A stretch of DNA of 64,000 bases from Lysobacter capsici (GTDB lineage: Bacteria; Pseudomonadota; Gammaproteobacteria; Xanthomonadales; Xanthomonadaceae): positions 4,712,001 to 4,776,000 of the forward strand of contig NZ_CP094357.1 in assembly GCF_014779555.2 (NCBI RefSeq), read 5' to 3'. Each line of letters begins with the position of its first letter. Positions within the stretch are counted from its first letter, which is position 1. Below the pieces are notes generated by a model, which was given only the letters and a program-made list of their open reading frames with translations, searched no databases and was not told the DNA's origin. Positions 1-8,994 of this stretch are shown piece after piece. Position numbers and translations under genes: made by a program.

Positions 1-455
1 GCGTCGAGCCAGCGGCGCAGCGACTGCACCAGACGGATGCGGGTGCGCATCATCTTCTGCATCTCGGGGCGGCGCAGGTCGAGGTAGCGATAGGTCAGGC
101 GGGTTTCCTCGCCGGCGTTCTCGTGGGCGTGGAACGGCAGCGGTTCGGCCTTGTTGAGCACTTCGATCGAGCTCGGCAGTACTTCGACCTTGCCGCTGCG
201 GATCTTGTCGTTGGCCGCGCCGCGCGCGCGCACGGTGCCGGTGACGCGCACGCAGCTTTCCACGCTCAGGTCGCTGGCGGTCTTGAACAGATCGGCCATG
301 TCCGAATCGACCACGATCTGGACCACGCCTTCGTGATCGCGCAGATCGGTGAACACCACGTGGCTCTGGACGCGATTGGTGTTGACCCAGCCGCACAGGG
401 TGACGGTCTGGCCGATCAGCGCCTCGTCGACGAGGCCGCAGAAGTGGGTACGCAT
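1..455 (-). CDS. aspS: Aspartyl-tRNA synthetase, N-terminal part (cut by window edge)
   Basis: Charges tRNA-Asp with aspartate in the cytoplasm. Only the first 151 or so residues are inside the window. The visible protein begins [18 protein letters not shown] and contains the OB-fold anticodon-binding domain with the typical CGWVNTNR and [14 protein letters not shown] stretches, then the linker into the class II catalytic core ([11 protein letters not shown]), all characteristic of bacterial AspRS. The ATG at 453-455 matches the usual family start. The gene continues beyond base 1, so it looks truncated only because of the window edge. The spacer upstream holds a palindromic repeat and then the fmdB gene on the same strand, an order common in gammaproteobacteria. 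Family assignment is firm. Confidence 0.95.
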   Translation of the reverse strand, partial: MRTHFCGLVDEALIGQTVTLCGWVNTNRVQSHVVFTDLRDHEGVVQIVVDSDMADLFKTASDLSVESCVRVTGTVRARGAANDKIRSGKVEVLPSSIEVLNKAEPLPFHAHENAGEETRLTYRYLDLRRPEMQKMMRTRIRLVQSLRRWLD

Positions 456-678
456 GGAAACTCCGAATTGGTCGATCTGTGGATCGTGGGGGTGCAACAG
501 GCGGGTCCGGACCGGGCCGCGGCGGGTGGCCGGGCGCGATCGCTCACCGGCCGGGGGTCGGGACCGAGCATTCTAGAGCACCCGGGCGGGGATGCGTCTG
601 GTAACGCGGCCCTCGCGGCGTCTTTGCGGGGCTCAACGGGAGATGGGCGCCCTTCGACTTCCCCCGTTCCCCTCGACC

Positions 679-760
679 GTCATTCCCGCGAACGCGGGAA
701 TCCAGCGACTTTCGTGCGGATCGCGGAAAGACACTGGATTCCCGCGTTCGCGGGAATGAC
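679..760. repeat. REP-like inverted pair, CATTCCCGCGAACGCGGG family
   Basis: Two 27-bp arms (679-705 and 734-760) are exact inverted copies, each itself a palindrome around CCCGCGAACGCGGG. A second copy of the same family lies at 27495-27629. It occupies the 442-base spacer between fmdB and aspS (456-897), which otherwise holds only a candidate fmdB terminator. Confidence 0.85.
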
Positions 761-805
761 GGACTTGGGGAAACGCCGCCGGCAGGGAAGTCGAGACGCC
801 CAGAA

Positions 806-830
806 GCAGAAAGGGCGCCTCGCGGCGCCC
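806..830 (-). terminator. Candidate terminator of fmdB
   Basis: Read on the minus strand, a GGGCGCC stem with GCGA loop (813-830) is followed by a T-rich run (TTTCTGCTTCT). It lies about 70 bases past the fmdB stop codon. Confidence 0.55.
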
Positions 831-897
831 TATCAGGTCAGTGTGGATCGCAGCGGCATCGACCGAATCGACGGACGGTATCGCCCCGGCGAACCCG

Positions 898-1260
898 TCA
901 GCTCGCGGCGCCACCGCTCGCCGGCTTGCTAGCCGGAGCCGGCTCGGCCTTCTTTTCGGACTTGCTTTCCGCGGGCTTGCTTTCGGCCGGCTTGCTGTCG
1001 CCGCCGCCGGAGGCCGACCCACCCGACGAAGAACCGCCTGAGCTGCCCTCGCCGGCCAGATTGCGCTTCTTGTCGCCGTCCTTCTTGAAATCGGTCTCGT
1101 ACCAGCCGCCGCCGGCCAAGCGGAACTGGGGCGCGGTCAATTGGCGGCCGACCTTTTCGGCGCCGCATTCGGGGCACACGGTCGGATCGGCATCGGACAG
1201 CTTCTGCAGGCGATCGAAGCTGTGTCCGCAGGCACTGCACTGGAAGGCGTAGATGGGCAT
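898..1260 (-). CDS. FmdB-family zinc-ribbon protein
   Basis: Small 120-residue protein with an N-terminal FmdB/CxxC-CxxC zinc ribbon: C8-x2-C11 and C29-x2-C32 within MPIYAFQCSACGHSFDRLQK. The family is widespread and often called a putative regulatory protein; its biochemical role is not settled. After about residue 65 the protein becomes low complexity, rich in Ser, Gly, Lys, Ala and Pro, probably a disordered tail, including a repeated KPAESKPAESKS stretch. The start is the ATG at 1258-1260, where the conserved MPIYAF begins; an in-frame upstream extension has no family similarity. It lies upstream of aspS on the same strand, a conserved neighbourhood. Family sure, function unknown. Confidence 0.9.
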   Translation of the reverse strand: MPIYAFQCSACGHSFDRLQKLSDADPTVCPECGAEKVGRQLTAPQFRLAGGGWYETDFKKDGDKKRNLAGEGSSGGSSSGGSASGGGDSKPAESKPAESKSEKKAEPAPASKPASGGAAS

Positions 1261-1437
1261 GGCGGTGGGCTGTGTTCGGGAACGGCGGACTGGCAGTGTG
1301 GGGGCGGATCGCGCCGATGCAAGCGCCGGCGTGCGTTCCGCAGTGGCCGGCGGGCTGTTGCCAGCCACCTCGACGGCCCCGAATCGGGACCATATCGGAC
1401 CCGGTTCGACGTTTACACCGGCACGGTTCGCGCCTTC

Positions 1438-1986
1438 TCAGGGTTCGCCCGGCGGCGCCCCGGGCTCGACCGGACCATAGGCGCACTGCGGATCGGTGGC
1501 GGCATCGATATCCAGGCAATCCGAGAACAGATAGACCACCCGGGCCTCGATCGTGGCCACGCGCTCGCCGTCGAGCTGGGTATGGCCATCGATCCGGCCG
1601 ACGAAGGTGACTTCGCGGAACGGCGCGAATCGCAGCGCATCGTAGAACCCGGCGCGGCAGGCGACGAAGCGCTCGTTGTTGGACTCCCGGGTCCAGTCCG
1701 GCTGGCCACTCGGAGTCAGCCGCGCGGCGCGCATCGTGAAACAGCTGCGGCCGTCCTGAAACACCACCCGGTCGATCCCGCCGCCCCAGCGCACGGTAGC
1801 GCCCAGGCGATCGGTATCAGCGGCCTCGCCCGGGGTGATCGGGTCGAAGTCGCCGCGCAGCGGGTCGGCGACCCGCGAGGCGGGTATCGGCGCGACCGCA
1901 TCAGTGCGCGATGGCGACGGCCCACCGCTCGCACACGAGGCCAGCCCAAGCGCGCACACCACCGACACAAAGCCACGTACATCCAT
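1438..1986 (-). CDS. Slp-like outer-membrane lipoprotein
   Basis: Predicted 182-residue lipoprotein. The N-terminus has a hydrophobic signal with lipobox L-A-S-C (residues 15-18), so Cys18 would be lipidated. The rest resembles the Slp (starvation lipoprotein) family: a GATVRWGGGIDRV segment followed by an RFVACRAGFYDALRF segment and a FVGRIDGHTQLDGE stretch match the order of conserved blocks in that family (G-x-x-VRWGG, F-x-A-x-x-x-GF-x-DP, VTV-x-G-x-x-x-G). Slp proteins sit in the outer membrane and are linked to stress and starvation; the exact role is unclear. The ATG at 1986 is preferred over that at 1995 because AAGGA lies 8 bases before it. The Slp call is moderately sure; the lipoprotein call is stronger. 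Confidence 0.75.
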   Translation of the reverse strand: MDVRGFVSVVCALGLASCASGGPSPSRTDAVAPIPASRVADPLRGDFDPITPGEAADTDRLGATVRWGGGIDRVVFQDGRSCFTMRAARLTPSGQPDWTRESNNERFVACRAGFYDALRFAPFREVTFVGRIDGHTQLDGERVATIEARVVYLFSDCLDIDAATDPQCAYGPVEPGAPPGEP

Positions 1987-2093
1987 TCGAATCATCCTTT
2001 ACCGCCTTGCATCGCGCCGGGCCCGATACGCATCAATGAAAACCCGATGCTGCCGATGCGGGCACGGCGCCCACATCGGCAAAGTTGCCTGCA

Positions 2094-4196
2094 TCAAGGC
2101 CCGGTCGGCGGCACCGACGCCAAGCAATCCCCGGCAATGCATTCGATATAGTCCGCGCGCGAATCGAGCAATTGCACTTGGTACGGGCCGGTGTAGCCGG
2201 CGGGGGCGAGGAAATCATTGGAATAGAAATCCGACACTCCGTACAGTCGCGCGCCGACCCGGTATAGCGGTCGGAAATAGCGCACACGCGAAGGCGCGCA
2301 GGTCTCTGCCCCGGTGGCGAACGCCTGCGTGCAATTGGCCACGATGAATGAGGTGGGCCGATTGGGAAACAGCGCACGGAAAGAATAGTCAGGGACGCCG
2401 GAGCCGGTGGGGTAGTTCCAACTGGTCTGAGTGGAGCTCACCTGGTTGCCCATGATGTTGACATCACGTCCGCTTCCGTCGGGGAAACGGCGAATTTCGA
2501 AAGTTCGAACCGCCGGATAGCGCGCCAGTCGAGCCTCGGACGCCGGTGTCCGCCACGAACCTACCGGCGATCCCAGCGTGATGCCGGGCTGCTCCACCAT
2601 CGCGACGCTGGCGCCCACGAAGTAACCACCGGCCGCGCGCGCCAGATAGATCAGCGGACGCGAGGCTGCGCTGCCGGCGGCATACCGCCAGAACGTGCTG
2701 TCGGTCCCGGGCTCCGTCGGCGTGTTGCCCCTCACCACCTGCAACGCGCCGTTGCCGATGAGTTGATAACTGAAACTGCGCTCCAGGCCGTAGCTCGGGA
2801 GGATCTCCATGCGCTCACCGACGCCGTCGACGGCGCGAAAGAAACCGCCGTGGCCGTAGCGAAACCAATACGGAGCATGCGCGCATTTGCCGAATCCCGG
2901 CTGATACGCGGCGCGCTGGGTCGAGGTGCAGGCGCTCGGCAGCGAGTAGGTCGGAAACTGCAGGCCATCGCCGAGCAGCTGGCCCCAGGGATGCTGCAGT
3001 GACGCGGCATTCAGATCGAACGCCGACCAGATCGCGTAAGTCGCCGTCTCCTCTTCGAAGTCGCCTGCCGGCGAGTGATGGCTGTCGAACCACAGCGAAC
3101 GCGAAGCCCACAGACTGTAATCGTCGCCCACGACCAGCCGGCGCAGCCTGTGGCCGCGCGAGACACGCTGCACCGGCAGCGGTTGGAACAGAGAGAACGG
3201 CAGATAACGCAGCACGTTGCGCGTGCCGGCCTCGCCGACCGGAGTGAGCGACAACTCGCCCTGGCCGTTGATCGCCGCGGTGTAACGCGGATAGGTGACC
3301 AGCACCTCTTCTTCGAACAAGGTGAAGCTGCCGTCGTTCTGTCGATACAGCAACTGCAAGTCGCCCAACGACACCGCGGGTTCGTTGATCGGCAATGGCG
3401 CCAGCATCGCGGTCACGTCGGGCAACTGCGCCAGCGAGGTCAACGGGACGTAATCGGCCTGGGAGAACAGATAGGCTTGCGAGGCCGGATAGAAATCCTG
3501 GGTCCAGAGGAATTCCGCATAGGCGGCCGGCGCCTCCAGCAATTGCTGGCCGTCCTGATAGCCCTGCGGCAAGGCGACCGCGCCGGACGCGAACGCGTCG
3601 AGCAGATAGGCGACCATCACCAGATCGTTGCCGACGATCGAACGGGTCATGGTTTCGAATTCGCTGTCGCTCGCGGCGTCGCGACCATCCAGTCCAATCC
3701 GCACCAACCAGGCCAGCGCGGTGCTGAACGGCGACACCCGCAGCGAGGCGCGCTCGGCCAAGGTGACGTCGCCATCGCCGCCGGAAACGGCCTGCAACTT
3801 GCCGGCGCTGCCGAGCACGGAGCGGTAACGCGCGCGCGTGGAAACCACCTCCACCGTCACCATCTCGGTGTCGCTCAAGGCATTGATCGATGCGGTGTAC
3901 GTCGCGCCCTGGACGATGGCCGGGAACACCCGGCCGCCGACGACCACGGTCGCGGTCACCGGCTCGTTGGCCGAAGCCAGGCCGGCGATCTCGCCGTTGA
4001 GGCTCAGATCGATCGATACCTGGCTTGAACGATGCCCGCCAGCCGCCGACAACGGCGCGGCATCGGTTTCAGTGACCGACGAAACGCCGATGCGTTGCGC
4101 CCACTGCGTCACTGCGCCCGGATCGGACACGGCCGTCACGGTGGCGCCCGCGCTCAATACGACGAAAGCGGCCAAAAGGCCCTTCCCTGCTTTCAT
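2094..4196 (-). CDS. Large secreted protein of unknown function
   Basis: A 700-residue protein not recognised as any characterised family. It begins with a Sec-type signal (MKAGKGLLAAFVVLSAGATV) and has no later clear membrane helix, so it is probably periplasmic or secreted. Residues about 60-150 look like beta-rich Ig-like repeats (SLNGEIAGLASANEPVTA, VVVGGRVFPAIV). The C-terminal half is rich in Tyr, Trp, Phe and Arg and contains several Cys pairs (for example CTSTQ...KCAHA and NCTQ...ETCAP, and CIAGDC near the end), suggesting disulfide bonds in an extracytoplasmic fold. The chosen ATG at 4196 gives a proper signal peptide; the longer upstream frame does not. It stands alone between the Slp-like gene and the ABC-F gene, with a 220-base spacer upstream. 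Base use is like its neighbours. No function is proposed. Confidence 0.8.
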   Translation of the reverse strand: MKAGKGLLAAFVVLSAGATVTAVSDPGAVTQWAQRIGVSSVTETDAAPLSAAGGHRSSQVSIDLSLNGEIAGLASANEPVTATVVVGGRVFPAIVQGATYTASINALSDTEMVTVEVVSTRARYRSVLGSAGKLQAVSGGDGDVTLAERASLRVSPFSTALAWLVRIGLDGRDAASDSEFETMTRSIVGNDLVMVAYLLDAFASGAVALPQGYQDGQQLLEAPAAYAEFLWTQDFYPASQAYLFSQADYVPLTSLAQLPDVTAMLAPLPINEPAVSLGDLQLLYRQNDGSFTLFEEEVLVTYPRYTAAINGQGELSLTPVGEAGTRNVLRYLPFSLFQPLPVQRVSRGHRLRRLVVGDDYSLWASRSLWFDSHHSPAGDFEEETATYAIWSAFDLNAASLQHPWGQLLGDGLQFPTYSLPSACTSTQRAAYQPGFGKCAHAPYWFRYGHGGFFRAVDGVGERMEILPSYGLERSFSYQLIGNGALQVVRGNTPTEPGTDSTFWRYAAGSAASRPLIYLARAAGGYFVGASVAMVEQPGITLGSPVGSWRTPASEARLARYPAVRTFEIRRFPDGSGRDVNIMGNQVSSTQTSWNYPTGSGVPDYSFRALFPNRPTSFIVANCTQAFATGAETCAPSRVRYFRPLYRVGARLYGVSDFYSNDFLAPAGYTGPYQVQLLDSRADYIECIAGDCLASVPPTGP

Positions 4197-4417
4197 GTTC
4201 GAATCCCTCGAAGCCGAAGACCATCGTCCTGGACGGCATCCGCCTCCGTGGCTGCGGCGAACCCGCCTCAGCCGGACCATCTCCCGGCACGCAATCTATC
4301 TCAGCAAACAGGGCTTATCCAGATTGTTTTATCTTGAGCGGCTTATCGACACGATGGCGCGACGGGCATGACCGCCGACGCCGGCGGCTCAAGGCACGCC
4401 GGCGACACGACCACGAA

Positions 4418-6292
4418 TCAAGCCGCGTCGTACAACGCCATCCACTCCGCCTCGGCCTTGGCCAATTCGGCGGCGACTTTCTCGCGCTGCTTCGCAAGTT
4501 CCGCGGCGTTGTCGCCGCCGCCGGCGTACTTGGTCGGGTCGGCGAGGTCCATGTCGAGCGTGTGCAGTTTCGATTCCAGCTCGGCCATGCGCTTCTCGGC
4601 TTCGGCGAGTTTGAGCGGGTTGGCCTTGCGCGAGGATTTCGCCGCCGGCGCCGTCGCGCTCGCGGCGGCCGCAGCCGCGGCGGCAGCTTTGGACGCGGCC
4701 GCGCCCTTGCCGTCGTTGCTGTTGTCGCGCGTGCGCAGCCACACCGCGTAGGCGTCGAGGTCGCCGTCGAACGGCTGGGCCACGCCGTCGGCCACGCGCC
4801 AGAAGGTTTCGCAGACCAGGCCGATGAGGTGGCGGTCGTGCGAGACCAGCACGATCGCGCCGGCGAAATCCGACAAGGCCTCGGCGAGCGCTTCGCGCAC
4901 GTCCAGGTCCAGATGGTTGGTCGGTTCGTCGAGCAGCAGCACGTTCGGCTTGCGCCAGGCGATCATCGCCAGGGCCAGGCGCGCGCGTTCGCCGCCGGAG
5001 AACCCATCGACCGATTCGAAGGCGCGGTCGCCGGGGAAATTCCATTTGCCGAGGAAATCGCGCAACTGCTGGGTCGGCACGCCCGGCGCGATCTCGGCCA
5101 GGTGGTCGATCGGGCTCACGCCCGCGTGCAGCGATTCGACCGTGTGCTGGGCGAAGTAACCGATGCGCAGGTCCGGGTGACCGCCGCGTTCGCCGGTCAG
5201 CAGTTCCAGCTCGCCGACCAGCGATTTGACCAGGGTCGATTTACCCGCGCCGTTCGGCCCGAGCAGGGCGATGCGATCGCCGGCTTCGAGGATGAAGCTG
5301 ACATCGTCGAGCACGACGTGGTCGCCGTAACCACAATCGGCATGGACCAAACGCAGCAACGCGTGCGGCAGCTTGACCGGGGCCGGGAACTCGATCCGCA
5401 TCGCGCGTTCCATGCGCACCGCCTCGGTGCCGACCATCTTGGCCAGGCGCTTGACCCGCGACTGCGCCTGCTTGGCCTTGGCCGCGCTGGCGCTGAAGCG
5501 GTCGATGAAGCTCTGCAGGTGGGCGCGTTCGGCCTGCTGCTTTTCGTGGGTGATCTGCTGCAGGCGCAGGTGCTCGGCGCGTTGGCGCTCGAACGCGGTG
5601 TAATCGCCGGTGTACAGCTTGGCCTTGCCGTCGTGTAGGTGCAGGGTGTGGGTGGTGACTTCGTCGAGGAACTCGCGGTCGTGCGAGATCAGCAGCAAGG
5701 TGCCCGGGTATTTGAGCAGCCATTGCTCCAGCCACAGCACCGCGTCGAGGTCGAGGTGGTTGGTCGGTTCGTCGAGCAGCAGCAGGTCCGACGGCGTCAT
5801 CAGCGCGCGCGCCAGGTTCAGCCGCACCCGCCAGCCGCCGGAGAATTCCTTGACCGCGCGTTCGTGGGTGTCGGGCGAGAAGCCCAGGCCGTGCAGCAGC
5901 TTGCCGGCGCGCGCCGTGGCGTCGTAGCCGCCGAGCTCCTCGAGCTGATGGTGGGCCTCGGCGACCGCTTCCCAGTCCTCGCGCTCGACCGCTTCGCGCT
6001 CGGCCACCAGGACCTTGTAGACGGTGGCGTCGCCGGACAGGACGAAGTCCAGCGCCGGGTCGTCCAGGGCCGGGGTTTCCTGGGCCACGCTGGCGATGCG
6101 CACGCGGTTGGGCACGTCAATATCGCCGCGATCGGCCTCGACCTCGCCCTGGATGGCGGCGAACAGCGACGACTTACCAGTGCCGTTACGACCGATCACG
6201 CCCACCCGCCAACCGGCGTGCAGGGTCAGGTCTACGTTGGACAGCAGCAGGCGTTCGCCGCGCCGCATGGCGAAATCACGGAAAGAAATCAT
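4418..6292 (-). CDS. yheS: ABC-F family ATPase, YheS type
   Basis: Cytoplasmic, soluble ATPase of the ABC-F family, whose members act on ribosomes rather than as transporters. Two nucleotide-binding domains are visible: first Walker A GRNGTGKS with signature EFSGGWRVRLNLA and Walker B LLLLDEPTNHLDLD, then Walker A GPNGAGKS with signature GFSGGERARLALA and another DEPTNHLDLD. Between them lies the charged ABCtran linker (P-site tRNA interaction motif) with the typical SASAAKAKQAQSRVKRLAKM. A C-terminal Ala-rich linker and a coiled coil (EAEKRMAELESKLHTLDMDL) follow. The 624-residue length and N-terminus MISFRDFAMRRG fit YheS rather than EttA or Uup. Start ATG at 6292 is the family start. It is monocistronic and divergent from the TonB receptor. 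Confidence 0.93.
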   Translation of the reverse strand: MISFRDFAMRRGERLLLSNVDLTLHAGWRVGVIGRNGTGKSSLFAAIQGEVEADRGDIDVPNRVRIASVAQETPALDDPALDFVLSGDATVYKVLVAEREAVEREDWEAVAEAHHQLEELGGYDATARAGKLLHGLGFSPDTHERAVKEFSGGWRVRLNLARALMTPSDLLLLDEPTNHLDLDAVLWLEQWLLKYPGTLLLISHDREFLDEVTTHTLHLHDGKAKLYTGDYTAFERQRAEHLRLQQITHEKQQAERAHLQSFIDRFSASAAKAKQAQSRVKRLAKMVGTEAVRMERAMRIEFPAPVKLPHALLRLVHADCGYGDHVVLDDVSFILEAGDRIALLGPNGAGKSTLVKSLVGELELLTGERGGHPDLRIGYFAQHTVESLHAGVSPIDHLAEIAPGVPTQQLRDFLGKWNFPGDRAFESVDGFSGGERARLALAMIAWRKPNVLLLDEPTNHLDLDVREALAEALSDFAGAIVLVSHDRHLIGLVCETFWRVADGVAQPFDGDLDAYAVWLRTRDNSNDGKGAAASKAAAAAAAAASATAPAAKSSRKANPLKLAEAEKRMAELESKLHTLDMDLADPTKYAGGGDNAAELAKQREKVAAELAKAEAEWMALYDAA

Positions 6293-6322
6293 GCCGATAT
6301 GGTCGCATGACTGATCGGTATT

Positions 6323-6334
6323 TGCTCATGAGCA
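6323..6334. promoter_or_regulatory. Perfect 12-bp palindrome in divergent yheS/TonB-receptor spacer
   Basis: TGCTCATGAGCA is a perfect palindrome about 160 bases before the TonB receptor start and 30 bases before yheS. It may be an operator; no regulator can be named. Confidence 0.25.
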
Positions 6335-6495
6335 CATGTTCGGCCGCGCCCGGGGCGGGCATCGAATAATCGGGACGTCGGCCTCAGACCGCCCCCACGC
6401 GTCAACGAGCTCGCCATCCGCGGCAAAGCGCCCCTCGCGCCGGCCGCGGCGGCGGCGTTCGTCCCGACGTCCCCGATCGACCGCCCGGAGTCACC

Positions 6496-8901
6496 ATGTC
6501 CCGTCGCATTTCCCTGCTCAGCACCGCCGTTTCGATCGTCCTGTCCACCTCGCCCGCCTGGGCCCAGGACGCCGGCGCCCCCGAGTCCGCCCCAGCCTCG
6601 AACCCCACCAACCTCGACACCCTGATCGTCACCGGCACCCGCGTGGCCGACCGCACCGTCGCCGAGTCCACCGCGCCGATCGACATCATTTCCCCGCAGA
6701 CCCTGGAGTCGACCGGCACCGTCGAACTGGCCACCGCCCTGGCGCGCGCCCTGCCCTCGCTGAATTTCCCGCGCCCGGCGATCACCGACGCCACCGACGC
6801 GGTGCGTCCGGCCCAGCTGCGCGGGCTGGCGCCGGATCAGGTGCTGGTGCTGGTCAACGGCAAGCGCCGCCACACCACGTCGCTGATCAACCTCAACGAC
6901 AGCATCGGCCGCGGCTCCTCGCCGGTCGACCTCAACGCGATCCCGATCGCCGCGATCGAGCGGGTCGAAGTGCTGCGCGACGGCGCCTCGGCGCAATACG
7001 GCTCCGACGCGATCGCCGGCGTCATCAATATCGTGCTCAAGGGTTCGGGCGAAGGCGGCTCGATCGCCGCGCGCTACGGCCAGTTCAGCGCCGGCGACGG
7101 CAAGCAGTATCAGTTGTCGGGCGATGCCGGCTTCAAGCTCGGCGAGAACGGCAGCGTGCACCTGTCCGCGCAGGGCGGCCACAGCGACAACACCGACCGC
7201 GCGCGGCCGTACCTGGGCACGGTCACGCCGACCAGCAATCCGCCGGGCAAGGTCGTGCATCGCTACGGCGATCCGGAAATCGATCAGGCCGCGGTCGCCT
7301 TCAACGCGCAGTACCAGGCCGCCGAGGGCGTGGAGTTCTATTCCTTCGGCACCGCCAGCCGCCGCCGCGCGATTTCCAACGGCTATTTCCGCGCGCCGGG
7401 CAACGCTAACAACATCCTGTCGGTGTATCCCAACGGCTTCCTGCCGCAGATCGATAACGTCAGCAAGGACCGCGCGCTGGTGCTCGGCCTGCGCGGCCAG
7501 ACCGCCGGCGGCTGGAACCTCGATCTGAGCTACAACTACGGCCAGAACCAGCTCGATTTCGACGTGCGCAACAGTCTCAACCGCACCCTGGGCGTCGCCT
7601 CGCCGCACGACTTCTACATCGGCGCGCTGGAAGTCACCCAGAACGTGCTCAACGCCGATTTCAACAAGGCCTTCGACGTGGGCTGGCTGAAATACCCGCT
7701 GACGGTGGCCTTCGGCGCGGAATGGCGCGGCGAGAAATTCAACCAGAGCGCCGGCGAACTGGCGTCGTATGTCGCCGGTCCCGAACCCGGCGCGCCGGGC
7801 GCGCAGGTGTTCCCCGGCTTCACCCCGTCCGACGCCAGCCGTCGCAATCGCAACAGCCATTCGTTCTACGCCGACCTGGAAGCCGACGTGACCGACAAGC
7901 TGTCGCTCGGCGCGGCGGCGCGTTACGAAAGCTACAGCGACTTCGGCGAAACCACCTCGGGCAAGTTGTCGGCGCGTTACGCCTTCACCGACAAGGTCGC
8001 GTTGCGCGGCACCGTGTCGACCGGTTTTCGCGCGCCGTCGCTGCAGCAGCAGTTCTACCAATCGACCCAGACCGTGATCGTGCTCGGCGACCCGATCCCG
8101 TTCCAGGTCCGCACCTTCGCCGTCGACGACCCGGCCGCGATCGCGCTCGGCGCCGAGCCGCTCAAGGCCGAGGAATCGACCAACATCGGTCTGGGCCTGG
8201 TGCTGCAGCCGGTCGAATCGCTGTACATCACCATCGACGCGTACCAGATCGACATCGACGACCGCATCATCCTCTCGGAAAACCTGCGCGGGCCGGCGGT
8301 GGCGAGCTTCCTGGAAGCGCGCGGCTATCCCGGCATCACCGGCGGCCGCTACTTCACCAACGCGGTCGACACCCGCACCCGCGGCATCGACATCGTCGGC
8401 AGCTACAAGTGGACGCTGGGCAACGGCGCGCTCGACCTGACCGCCGGCTACAACCACAACAAGACCACGCTGGAACGCATCGCCGCCAATCCGCCGGAGC
8501 TCACCGCCGGCGGCCTGAACCTGCAGCGCATCGGCCGGGTCGAGCGAGGCCGCATCACCCAGGGCGCGCCGCGCGACAAGTTCTTCCTCGGCGGCAGCTG
8601 GAGCACCGGGCCGTGGCGTTTCGACGCGACCGGCACGCGTTACGGCGAGTTCCACACCTTCAACGACGACCCCAGCGGCGTGCGCGACCAGACCTACGGC
8701 GCGAAGTGGACCCTCGACCTGGCCGCGACCTACGCCATCGACGGATGGGAGTTCACCGTCGGCGGCGACAACGTGCTCAACGAATACCCGGACGAATCGA
8801 TCTACGCCAACAGCGAAAGCGGCCAGTTGCCGTACAGCGGCAATTCGCCGTTCGGGTTCAACGGCGCGTTCGCGTATGCGAAGGTCGGGTACAAGTGGTG
8901 A
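6496..8901 (+). CDS. TonB-dependent outer-membrane receptor (paralogue A)
   Basis: Outer-membrane gated channel of 801 residues that takes up an unknown substrate using TonB energy. A signal peptide ends at AWA|QD (about residue 23). A TonB box-like LDTLIVTGTR is followed by the plug domain (ALARALPSLNFPRPAI, VLVNGKRRHTTSL, RVEVLRDGASAQYGSDAIAG) and then a beta-barrel with alternating aromatic strands ending in the usual C-terminal aromatic residue (KVGYKW). It is very similar over its full length to the receptor at 27939-30320. Start ATG 6496 has GGAG 10 bases upstream. A strong terminator follows. The substrate cannot be read from sequence; no partner enzyme is adjacent. Confidence 0.93.
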   Translation: MSRRISLLSTAVSIVLSTSPAWAQDAGAPESAPASNPTNLDTLIVTGTRVADRTVAESTAPIDIISPQTLESTGTVELATALARALPSLNFPRPAITDATDAVRPAQLRGLAPDQVLVLVNGKRRHTTSLINLNDSIGRGSSPVDLNAIPIAAIERVEVLRDGASAQYGSDAIAGVINIVLKGSGEGGSIAARYGQFSAGDGKQYQLSGDAGFKLGENGSVHLSAQGGHSDNTDRARPYLGTVTPTSNPPGKVVHRYGDPEIDQAAVAFNAQYQAAEGVEFYSFGTASRRRAISNGYFRAPGNANNILSVYPNGFLPQIDNVSKDRALVLGLRGQTAGGWNLDLSYNYGQNQLDFDVRNSLNRTLGVASPHDFYIGALEVTQNVLNADFNKAFDVGWLKYPLTVAFGAEWRGEKFNQSAGELASYVAGPEPGAPGAQVFPGFTPSDASRRNRNSHSFYADLEADVTDKLSLGAAARYESYSDFGETTSGKLSARYAFTDKVALRGTVSTGFRAPSLQQQFYQSTQTVIVLGDPIPFQVRTFAVDDPAAIALGAEPLKAEESTNIGLGLVLQPVESLYITIDAYQIDIDDRIILSENLRGPAVASFLEARGYPGITGGRYFTNAVDTRTRGIDIVGSYKWTLGNGALDLTAGYNHNKTTLERIAANPPELTAGGLNLQRIGRVERGRITQGAPRDKFFLGGSWSTGPWRFDATGTRYGEFHTFNDDPSGVRDQTYGAKWTLDLAATYAIDGWEFTVGGDNVLNEYPDESIYANSESGQLPYSGNSPFGFNGAFAYAKVGYKW

Positions 8902-8916
8902 CTAAGCGCTGAGGTT

Positions 8917-8951
8917 GCGGGCGGCGGCTGAAACGCCGCCGCCCGCGTTTT
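8917..8951 (+). terminator. Terminator of TonB receptor A
   Basis: A 12-bp GC-only stem (8917-8928 with 8935-8946) with loop TGAAAC followed by a GTTTT run, 15 bases after the receptor stop codon. A second hairpin (8956-8974) with TTTCTTT follows directly. Confidence 0.85.
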
Positions 8952-8994
8952 CCCGGCCCCGCGCGCAGCGGGGCTTTCTTTGCGCTTGCCAGAC

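Noticed and set aside
3075-4028. Long open frame on the plus strand opposite the secreted-protein gene
   Set aside because: A shadow of GC-rich coding sequence: Arg/Gln/Gly-rich, no family, while the opposite strand has a signal peptide and normal composition.
4190-4215. GTTCGAATCCC, like a tRNA T-loop
   Set aside because: No acceptor, D or anticodon stems can be formed around it; it lies at the start of the secreted-protein gene.
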